A stretch of DNA of 19,500 nt from Methanocalculaceae archaeon (GTDB lineage: Archaea; Halobacteriota; Methanomicrobia; Methanomicrobiales; Methanocorpusculaceae), in contig JAIRRQ010000033.1 of the NCBI GenBank assembly GCA_031255895.1, positions 1 to 19,500 on the forward strand. The letters run 5' to 3'. The position numbers and the translations under genes were made by a program. Positions 14,318-19,500 of the stretch are shown here, piece by piece. How positions within the stretch are numbered: position 1 is the stretch's first letter; the number at the start of each line of letters is the position of its first letter. Below the pieces are notes generated by a model that saw nothing but the letters and a program-made list of their open reading frames with translations, had not been told where the DNA came from and did not search any database.

Positions 14318-15340
14318 ATGTATTTTGATGATATCCCCACGATACCCATTGCTGACGAACTGCTGGATCGCAGCTTCCGGCGTGCCGCAAAAAAAATGCG
14401 AGAAAAAAGTAACAAAAAACGTGCGAACGAAGACTTCGTCCGAGCGATCACTCAAGCAACACATGACAAGCTAGTAAGCATTATCCAGAGTTTTCCCGAA
14501 TTTGAACAACTCCCTCCATTTTATCGCAACCTTTGCGACATCCTCTTCGGCATGGATAAACTCCACCAGGCGCTTGGCATGCTGGGATGGGCGGCAAAGA
14601 ACGTGCGCAATGTTGGTAAAAGCATCGTTCGCGGTATGCGACGTGTTGACCCCTTAATCGAACGAAAGCGTGCAGTCGCCCGCATCGCGTCCATCGTACA
14701 CCGTGCAGATGATGCGCTTCGTTATTTAAATGATGTACGAAACGTTCTGCGCAAACTCCCCTTCATCGATATGAACGAATTCACAGTCGTGGTCGCAGGA
14801 TATCCAAATGTTGGTAAATCGTCATTTATCCGGTTAGTTTCAAGCGCAGAACCAGAGATTGCATCCTACCCCTTCACCACAAAGGGCGTCATCATCGGCC
14901 ACCGAGACGTAGAACGAAGAAAACGTATTCAATTTATCGACACCCCAGGTCTACTTAGCCGCACCGAAGAAGAACGAAACGCAATTGAAAAACAGGCACT
15001 CAACGCTCTTGTACATGTCGCGGATCTAGTGCTATTTGTGATCGACGTAAGTGAGCACTGCGGTTATTCTATTCATGCGCAAGAAAAACTCCGCGAAAAA
15101 ATTGCTGAGATAATTACCGTTCCGATGTTGACCGTCGTAAACAAGGCTGACATTAAAAAAATGGAAGATCGCTTCAACATGTCAACGATTACAGGTGAGG
15201 GTGTTAAGGATGTCCTCAATGAACTGCTCCGACAGAGGAGTGAACTGATACAGGACAAGGCAATAGACATCAGATCTGAGCTGTTGGTACCTAAGATGAT
15301 ACGTCGTGGCAGGCATTATTGGATAAAAACGGAATATTGA
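14318..15340 (+). CDS. NOG1-type GTPase (ribosome assembly)
   Basis: A 340-residue GTP-binding protein of the OBG/NOG1 family, thought to act in large-subunit ribosome assembly. The N-terminal helical NOG1 domain (about 1-150) begins MYFDDIPTIPIADELLDRSF. The G domain shows G1 GYPNVGKSS (161-169), switch I PFTTKG (185-190), G3 DTPG (208-211), G4 NKAD (275-278) and G5-like TITGEG (290-295). The open frame extends back to a TTG at 14243, but family proteins start at the MYFDDIPT position, and AGG lies six bases before that ATG. The C-terminal extension of eukaryotic NOG1 is absent, as in other archaea. It stands alone, with long gaps on both sides. Confidence 0.9.
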   Translation: MYFDDIPTIPIADELLDRSFRRAAKKMREKSNKKRANEDFVRAITQATHDKLVSIIQSFPEFEQLPPFYRNLCDILFGMDKLHQALGMLGWAAKNVRNVGKSIVRGMRRVDPLIERKRAVARIASIVHRADDALRYLNDVRNVLRKLPFIDMNEFTVVVAGYPNVGKSSFIRLVSSAEPEIASYPFTTKGVIIGHRDVERRKRIQFIDTPGLLSRTEEERNAIEKQALNALVHVADLVLFVIDVSEHCGYSIHAQEKLREKIAEIITVPMLTVVNKADIKKMEDRFNMSTITGEGVKDVLNELLRQRSELIQDKAIDIRSELLVPKMIRRGRHYWIKTEY

Positions 15341-15353
15341 TAAAAATTACCTC

Positions 15354-15385
15354 ATAATTACAATAATAATGTAATTATTTTCTCA
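15354..15385 (+). terminator. Terminator after the NOG1-like gene
   Basis: ATAATTAC and GTAATTAT form 8-base perfect arms around AATAATAAT. The downstream arm is followed by a TTTTCTC tract, 14 bases after the stop codon. Confidence 0.5.
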
Positions 15386-15957
15386 AAATTATTGAATATC
15401 ACTCAAAATTTGTGGATTTTTGAATATAACCACCAAATATAGTAATTGGATGTTTAACGGATCAATCAAGAATTATTCCAATACCTCATGATCTGATGCA
15501 CACTTGCAATTCAGCATAAAATTCGTTAATGCCTCTAAAAACCCGCGAATATTGCATTATGACGTGAAAATTCCGCTTTGATCATTCTTTTCAGTAACCA
15601 TTACTTATTTGTGAAATCCCCTCCGTTATCCACATGAACAGATCTCAGAACGAATACAATTGGAAACATAGTTGTGTTGTTTTAGAAGATAGAAATCATA
15701 CGATCTTCATAGAATAGGAATATACTCGTGTAACAACTGAATTTTCAATTCGATTTTTGTAAAGAATCTGTGGAAAAAGCGAGTACGTTACATCTATTTG
15801 GGAATGATCATCGTTCATGGATCCTGTTCCATGCGAATACCAGAAATTTCCAGGGAATACAAAACATACATTCGAAAAATTCTGATGAAAGAAAGAAATT
15901 GCTAACATAATTACCAGAGTAAAACGTTCACAAACAAACGAAAAAGTGGAATCAGAA

Positions 15958-15972
15958 TTTTAAAAAAAGTGT
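15958..15972 (-). terminator. T-tract terminator after ndk
   Basis: About 20 bases beyond the ndk stop, the minus strand reads ACTTTTTTTAAAATTC, with a T7 run. This is a likely end of the ribosomal-protein/ndk transcript. Confidence 0.45.
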
Positions 15973-15990
15973 TCTTGAGAAACCAGTAAG

Positions 15991-16440
15991 TCACTCGTAA
16001 AGCTGCATTTCATCGATCTTCTCGTATGAAACAAGCTCGACATCGGCAAAATGAATGCCAATTTCGCGCGCTGCACTCTCAGGTGCATCAGATGCGTGAA
16101 TCACATTTTTCCCGATTGAGAGAGCGTAATCACCTCGGATTGTGCCAGGCATTGCTTCTCCAGGGTTGGTTGCACCGTTCATCTTGCGAACTGTTGCAAT
16201 AACGTTATCACCCTCAAGAACAAAGCGAAACACGGGACCAGAGGTAATGTACGCTTTCATACCAAAGTAGAACGGTTTGACAATATGTTCCTCGTAGTGT
16301 TTGTCAACAATTGCCTCCGATAGAATGCCAAATTTCGCGGCAACTATCTTGAATCCCTTTTCTTCGAATCTAGAAAGAATTTTGCCGATCAGACCACGTT
16401 GAATGCCATCTGGCTTAATCATAACAAAGGTACGTTCCAT
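15991..16440 (-). CDS. ndk: Nucleoside diphosphate kinase
   Basis: A 149-residue enzyme that passes the gamma-phosphate of ATP to other nucleoside diphosphates through a phospho-histidine. It opens [19 protein letters not shown], the family start, with Lys9. The active site [12 protein letters not shown] places the catalytic histidine at 115, and RGDYAL precedes it as usual. Length is normal. It is the last gene of rpl7ae-rps28e-rpl24e-ndk, three bases after the rpl24e stop. In many euryarchaea infB follows; here a 650-base gap follows instead. Confidence 0.97.
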   Translation of the reverse strand: MERTFVMIKPDGIQRGLIGKILSRFEEKGFKIVAAKFGILSEAIVDKHYEEHIVKPFYFGMKAYITSGPVFRFVLEGDNVIATVRKMNGATNPGEAMPGTIRGDYALSIGKNVIHASDAPESAAREIGIHFADVELVSYEKIDEMQLYE

Positions 16441-16443
16441 GAT

Positions 16444-16635
16444 TCACTCTTTCCCGCGTGCCTTGCGTCCGGCTGCTGTCCATGCGACACGGCGTGGAAT
16501 ACGGCCGAGTTTATAGTTATTTTGGCATTTGGAGGAACAAAAGTAGAAAACTACGCCGTCCTTTCTAACAAACAATTTACCAGTTCCTGGCTCAAGCTGC
16601 CTACCACAGTAATTGCAGGTATAGATATCGACCAT
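16444..16635 (-). CDS. rpl24e: Ribosomal protein L24e (eL24)
   Basis: A 63-residue large-subunit protein with a zinc site of form C-x2-C ... C-x3-C (Cys7, Cys10, Cys33, Cys37), in [17 protein letters not shown] and FYFCSSKC. The basic tail [16 protein letters not shown] contacts rRNA. Length matches archaeal L24e. It lies six bases after rps28e and three bases before ndk. Confidence 0.95.
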   Translation of the reverse strand: MVDIYTCNYCGRQLEPGTGKLFVRKDGVVFYFCSSKCQNNYKLGRIPRRVAWTAAGRKARGKE

Positions 16636-16641
16636 TTCTAC

Positions 16642-16851
16642 TCACCGTCTCGAGAGTTTCTTTGCTTCGCGTTCAGTTTCAAGAAGCATCAACACATCAC
16701 CCTCACGGATTGGACCGAAGATGTTCCGGGTGATGATCCGTCCTTTATTCTGGCCATCGAGAACACGACATTTGATCTGGGATGCCTCACCGTGCATACC
16801 CGTAAGACCGATGACCTCTATGACTTCCGCTGGCGTTGCATCATCAGGCAT
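16642..16851 (-). CDS. rps28e: Ribosomal protein S28e (eS28)
   Basis: A 69-residue small-subunit protein with the S1-like OB-fold typical of S28e: [20 protein letters not shown], then [20 protein letters not shown], and the signature end [18 protein letters not shown]. It starts five bases after the rpl7ae stop on the minus strand and belongs to the conserved archaeal L7Ae-S28e-L24e-Ndk order. Confidence 0.95.
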   Translation of the reverse strand: MPDDATPAEVIEVIGLTGMHGEASQIKCRVLDGQNKGRIITRNIFGPIREGDVLMLLETEREAKKLSRR

Positions 16852-16856
16852 GATGT

Positions 16857-17225
16857 TTATCCCCTGAGTGCCCTGATTTGGCCAATAAGGTCCTCGATGA
16901 TTTCTTTGCCTTTTCCAGCTTTAATAATTGCAACAGCAGTGCAACCAACATCGAGGCCACATGCAGCACCGACGTCTGTTTGTTTATTAATAAAAACAAA
17001 CGGAATTTCTTTTTCGTCTGCAAGTCCAGGAATGTGCATGACGATCTCTTCGGGTGCAACATCAGCACCAATCAAAACGAAAATCGCAATTCCACGCTCA
17101 ACGGCTTTTGTTGCCTCATTTGCACCTTTTTTAATCTTTCCAGTGTCACGTGCAAGCTCAAGAGCTTCAAGTGCTTTGTTCTGAAGTTCTTCCGAAACTT
17201 CAAACATCTGATAAATCCTTGCCAT
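16857..17225 (-). CDS. rpl7ae: Ribosomal protein L7Ae
   Basis: A 122-residue kink-turn-binding protein that serves both in the large ribosomal subunit and as a core part of box C/D and H/ACA RNPs and RNase P in archaea. [16 protein letters not shown] carries the Gly-Ala-Asn-Glu RNA contact, followed by [18 protein letters not shown] and VPF-like [18 protein letters not shown]. It is the first gene of the four-gene operon, with a TATA box about 100 bases upstream and AAGTGAG before the ATG. Confidence 0.97.
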   Translation of the reverse strand: MARIYQMFEVSEELQNKALEALELARDTGKIKKGANEATKAVERGIAIFVLIGADVAPEEIVMHIPGLADEKEIPFVFINKQTDVGAACGLDVGCTAVAIIKAGKGKEIIEDLIGQIRALRG

Positions 17226-17317
17226 AATTACTCACTTCACTCGAGATAGCTCAAAAACCATCCGTCATCACTCATCAGCGGCTCTACTAGTAAGGTAACA
17301 AACCGTTGCTGGCGTAA

Positions 17318-17331
17318 CTCTATATATGGAT
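17318..17331 (-). promoter_or_regulatory. Promoter of the rpl7ae operon
   Basis: CCATATATAGAGTT on the minus strand is a strong TATA box. Start near 17298 leaves a leader of about 70 bases before the L7Ae ATG. The leader could hold a kink-turn for autoregulation, but I could not establish one by eye. Confidence 0.55.
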
Positions 17332-17339
17332 GAGAGTCA

Positions 17340-17838
17340 GACATAAAGGTTTGGGCGTCTTATCCTGTGACCAGATCAGATGTTCTTTAGATATCTGCCC
17401 ACAATGCATATTTACCAAACAATTTGTGTCACTGATCAATCCATAAAAAAGAGGGTGTTGGTTCGCACGTTGATTTATTCTCAGTATCCAGACAATCGAT
17501 ATCCTACCTATAGTGCAGTCGCATCTCAGAATGATGGCCAAAACCCAAGTATACTTGAATTATTCGCGCGCATGAGCATACAATGTCGAATGAACACCAT
17601 TATCAGATCATCACCTATCACAATCTGCTCATCGATCATAATCTGTGTAAAAAACATGTTGTTTGCATAAAAATACCTAAAAACCATCAGATTCGAACAA
17701 TAGAGGTAAATTGATGGGATCGATTAGAGAGGACGCAGATACTTCATTTCATAAGACACAATATATGACCATATCAGGTCATTTCCACTCCAAATACTCA
17801 AACCCAATATTCGCGGATGAAAAAGGAAAGAAAGAAAA
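17340..17838. other. AT-rich 500-base gap
   Basis: No supported gene. The opposing frames at 17380-17670 (plus) and 17320-17541 (minus) have no family resemblance or start signals. The right end holds structures beyond the OB-fold membrane gene: a hairpin ATGACC-ATATCA-GGTCAT at 17765-17782 and a pyrimidine tract at 17820-17838. Confidence 0.5.
17765..17838 (-). terminator. Pyrimidine-tract terminator plus hairpin
   Basis: Immediately after the TAG at 17839-17841 the minus strand reads TTTTCTTTCTTTCCTTTTTC, a U/C-rich archaeal termination tract. A perfect 6-base hairpin follows at 17765-17782. Either or both may end the transcript. Confidence 0.45.
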
Positions 17839-18396
17839 CTAATATTTTTTGATATAGATCATCCCACTCGACTTCGATTCATTCAACTCCAGCGGAATGA
17901 AATTTTCAACCTTTTTTACCCCGATTGCATGAATCACCGTATTTCCAAAAACATTAAACCGCTTCGTTACCATGCCAACAACCACCACATTGTCCCCAGG
18001 CGAAATATCAAAATCAAAAGGAGATGATCTTTGGGCAACAATAGACGCCGATCCGTCAAAAATCGTCAATGCTGGACGACAGAGCCACTTCCCCTTTACC
18101 AACTGTACCACACCTTCGATCCGAACCGGTTTCCCAAACTGGGCAGGACCAATCTGTTTAATGCGCAAACTCCGGGACTGAGCCTCATACTCAGGGAGGA
18201 GCTTCGCGTATTGGGAACCAACACTATAGCTGTTTATGATCGGAATTGCGAGGAGAGCGAATATCAAAGGAATCGTCCAAACAAGATACGTAGCATCCTT
18301 CATTACAAACGAACAATACACAAGCGGCCAGATAAAAAACAACAAAACTATCAGATGAAGCGACGACAGACCAATTCTTACCCCACGTATTATCAT
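17839..18396 (-). CDS. Membrane-anchored OB-fold protein, function unknown
   Basis: A 185-residue protein from ATG 18396. Two TM helices, near residues 10-31 (LHLIVLLFFIWPLVYCSFVM) and 35-58 (YLVWTIPLIFALLAIPII), form a hairpin. A soluble domain of about 100 residues follows, with GKPVRIEGVVQLVKGKWL, LTIFDGSASIVAQRS, and ISPGDNVVVVGMVTKRF. That arrangement of strands with a D-G-S/T turn is typical of OB-folds. The hairpin topology puts the OB domain on the same side as the N-terminus, most likely cytoplasmic. I cannot name a family or ligand. The open frame extends to a TTG at 18456, but a TATA-like element lies inside that stretch, so 18396 is preferred. Confidence 0.75.
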   Translation of the reverse strand: MIIRGVRIGLSSLHLIVLLFFIWPLVYCSFVMKDATYLVWTIPLIFALLAIPIINSYSVGSQYAKLLPEYEAQSRSLRIKQIGPAQFGKPVRIEGVVQLVKGKWLCRPALTIFDGSASIVAQRSSPFDFDISPGDNVVVVGMVTKRFNVFGNTVIHAIGVKKVENFIPLELNESKSSGMIYIKKY

Positions 18397-18427
18397 AGAA
18401 CTCTCACATCCCACTATCGATAACAAT

Positions 18428-18443
18428 TCATAAACATAAATAT
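18428..18443 (-). promoter_or_regulatory. Promoter of the OB-fold membrane gene
   Basis: AAATATTTATGTTTATG on the minus strand is a TATA-like stretch about 27 bases ahead of a predicted start near 18409, leaving a leader of about 13 bases with GAGAG before the ATG at 18396. Confidence 0.4.
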
Positions 18444-18473
18444 TTGTGTATTCCAAATCGAAGAAATTTCAAA

Positions 18474-18515
18474 AAAATTTAAAAAAGTGGTTGAAATAAG
18501 GAAAAACCTCATTTC
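18474..18515 (-). terminator. Stem-loop terminator after fdhC
   Basis: On the minus strand, GAAATGAGG and CCTTATTTC pair over nine bases (one G-U) around a TTTTT loop (18493-18515). This begins 13 bases after the fdhC stop. Runs of T6 and T7 follow (18474-18486). It has the form of a strong intrinsic terminator. Confidence 0.65.
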
Positions 18516-18528
18516 AAATCAAATTTCA

Positions 18529-19380
18529 TTATTTCGTTTCACGCAGAGCGCAGATTTCAGATTGGTAGCAGAACGTGTAAACGATCGCCATGAAAACAAC
18601 TGCACCAGTAATGTTTCCAAGCGTGGACCAGATAATATTGTTTGTCCACATCGTGGTCCAATTCAGGAGTAACGTATCTCCACCTGCAACCATGTTAGTG
18701 AGGATACCTGCCGGTATGAAGTACATGTTTGCAACGCAGTGTTCAAATCCTGTTGCAACGAAAGCCATGATTGGGAACCAAATTGCCAAGATCTTGGAAA
18801 CTACATCATCTGCCGCAAGAGCAAGGAAGATAGCCAGACAAACAAGCCAGTTACAAAGAATGCCTTTCAAGAAGACAGACCAAATGCCACCGATACCTGC
18901 ATAGGAGACCTTTGCAGTTGCAATAGCAATTGCACGACTGCCAAATATAGTAACGGCTGCAGTCCCAGATGCATAGGAAACGAACGGACCGTTTGCCATA
19001 ACATATGCCAGGAAGAGAGATCCTATTAAATTGCCTATGTACACAACACTCCACAAATATATGAGACCTTTAAAATTAGTATTCCCCTGGAGGATTGCCA
19101 TCGGGGCATACATTGCGTCACCAGTAAAAAGTTCTGCACCGGCAAGAACCACGAGGACTAAACCAACAGGAAACAATGCTCCAAGAATAAACTGATTGAG
19201 ACCTGCACCGAGGAAATCAGCTACAGCAGTCGAACCAACAGTCGCAAGAGCGGCACCCATTGCGATATAGGCACCTGCAAGGAATGCACGGACGAGCATA
19301 TTGCCTGCCGGCAGAGAACATTTGGATTTGCCCGCCATTCCTATTTTGACACAAACTTGAGCTGGACTAAATGTTACCAT
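18529..19380 (-). CDS. fdhC: Formate channel/transporter FdhC (FNT family)
   Basis: A 283-residue inner-membrane channel importing formate, a methanogenic electron donor. It has six hydrophobic segments in the formate-nitrite transporter pattern. NMLVRAFLAGAYIAMGAAL forms TM1, LVVLAGAELFTGDAMY the broken TM2 and omega loop, and LCNWLVCLAIFLAL the TM4 region. FPIMAFVATGFEHCVANMYF in TM5 carries the conserved pore histidine in GFEHCVANM. The start at 19380 is set by GAGGTG ten bases upstream; the frame continues five codons further but without need. No formate dehydrogenase genes are in the window, though in many methanogens fdhC adjoins fdhAB, which could lie elsewhere. A good TATA box and an inverted repeat lie upstream. 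Confidence 0.93.
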   Translation of the reverse strand: MVTFSPAQVCVKIGMAGKSKCSLPAGNMLVRAFLAGAYIAMGAALATVGSTAVADFLGAGLNQFILGALFPVGLVLVVLAGAELFTGDAMYAPMAILQGNTNFKGLIYLWSVVYIGNLIGSLFLAYVMANGPFVSYASGTAAVTIFGSRAIAIATAKVSYAGIGGIWSVFLKGILCNWLVCLAIFLALAADDVVSKILAIWFPIMAFVATGFEHCVANMYFIPAGILTNMVAGGDTLLLNWTTMWTNNIIWSTLGNITGAVVFMAIVYTFCYQSEICALRETK

Positions 19381-19450
19381 GAATACACACCTCACATCTC
19401 TTCCGCCTGCGGCGAATAGAGTTGTGTGTTAGTTGAGAGTTGGAAGAAGC

Positions 19451-19463
19451 CATATTTATAACC
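19451..19463 (-). promoter_or_regulatory. fdhC promoter
   Basis: GGTTATAAATATG on the minus strand is a near-ideal archaeal TATA box. Start near 19432 gives a leader of about 50 bases, which contains a CCGC-AG-GCGG palindrome (about 19408) before the GAGGTG ribosome site. Confidence 0.65.
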
Positions 19464-19472
19464 AGACGATTG

Positions 19473-19487
19473 AATTCTAAGAGAATT
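19473..19487 (-). promoter_or_regulatory. Inverted repeat upstream of the fdhC TATA box
   Basis: AATTCT-AAG-AGAATT has perfect 6-base arms and lies about ten bases upstream of the TATA/BRE region, a position used by archaeal activators. It is a candidate regulator site; chance in AT-rich DNA is possible. Confidence 0.35.
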
Positions 19488-19500
19488 TCCGTGTACCTGG

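Larger units (their letters stand above)
15341..15990. other. AT-rich 650-base gap
   Basis: The left end holds the GTPase terminator hairpin and the right end the ndk terminator. The middle shows no recognisable gene. A 70-codon minus-strand frame at 15696-15908 is AT-biased in all codon positions and lacks a ribosome site or family resemblance, so I do not call it. Confidence 0.5.

Noticed and set aside
15696..15908. Minus-strand 70-codon frame
   Set aside because: No family resemblance, ribosome site or codon bias; AT-rich at all positions.
16399..17184. Plus-strand 261-codon frame across the ribosomal-protein cluster
   Set aside because: Lies entirely antisense to rpl24e, rps28e and rpl7ae, all of which are certain.
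17380..17670. Plus-strand 96-codon frame
   Set aside because: No recognisable domain or start signal, and it overlaps an equally weak opposite frame.

Overview
The window reads as chromosomal DNA of a methanogenic archaeon, most likely a member of the Methanomicrobiales. Archaeal genes present are RadA, a multi-OB-fold RPA, an archaeal phosphoglycolate phosphatase, a NOG1-type GTPase, L7Ae, S28e and L24e. An FdhC-type formate channel and an F420-dependent NADP reductase point to a methanogen. Next to that reductase is a secondary alcohol dehydrogenase, a combination known from alcohol-using Methanomicrobiales such as Methanocorpusculum and Methanogenium. Genus assignment is inference. Coding regions are moderately GC-rich; the gaps are long, AT-rich and hold decayed coding sequence.

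Layout. (1) 1-317: start of serS, minus strand, running off the left edge. (2) 1121-4908, all minus: an alcohol-oxidation locus. It contains adh and npdG as a tight pair, then a small ABM-fold protein, a TrmB-like regulator, and a decayed second npdG. (3) 5007-6765, minus: acylphosphatase, a stand-alone pyruvate-kinase C-terminal-domain protein, and a six-helix membrane protein, packed as an operon. (4) 7814-9442, minus: iscS-iscU. (5) 9593-13385, plus: an unknown ORF, rpa, radA and pgp. (6) 13438-13689, minus: a PRC-barrel protein, convergent with pgp and sharing an inverted-repeat terminator with it. (7) 14318-15340, plus: NOG1-type GTPase. (8) 15991-17225, minus: rpl7ae-rps28e-rpl24e-ndk. 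(9) 17839-19380, minus: a membrane-anchored OB-fold protein and fdhC. I see no rRNA, tRNA, CRISPR array, IS element or integrase.

How the genes fit together. Adh would oxidise secondary alcohols to ketones with NADP+. NpdG would pass the hydride from NADPH to F420, which feeds CO2 reduction to methane. FdhC would import formate, the other common electron donor. The neighbouring TrmB-like protein is a candidate regulator of the alcohol locus. RPA and RadA form an adjacent recombination pair.

The main items for a second look are: the alcohol/F420 module with its frame-preserving decayed npdG copy; the symmetric terminator that embeds both stop codons of convergent genes; a perfect palindrome downstream of a promoter-like element ahead of radA; an unrecognised 169-codon ORF ahead of rpa; the cysteine-rich tail of IscU; and an open reading extension upstream of serS. 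I did not find a clear defence system or mobile element, and I do not claim a wholly new system.
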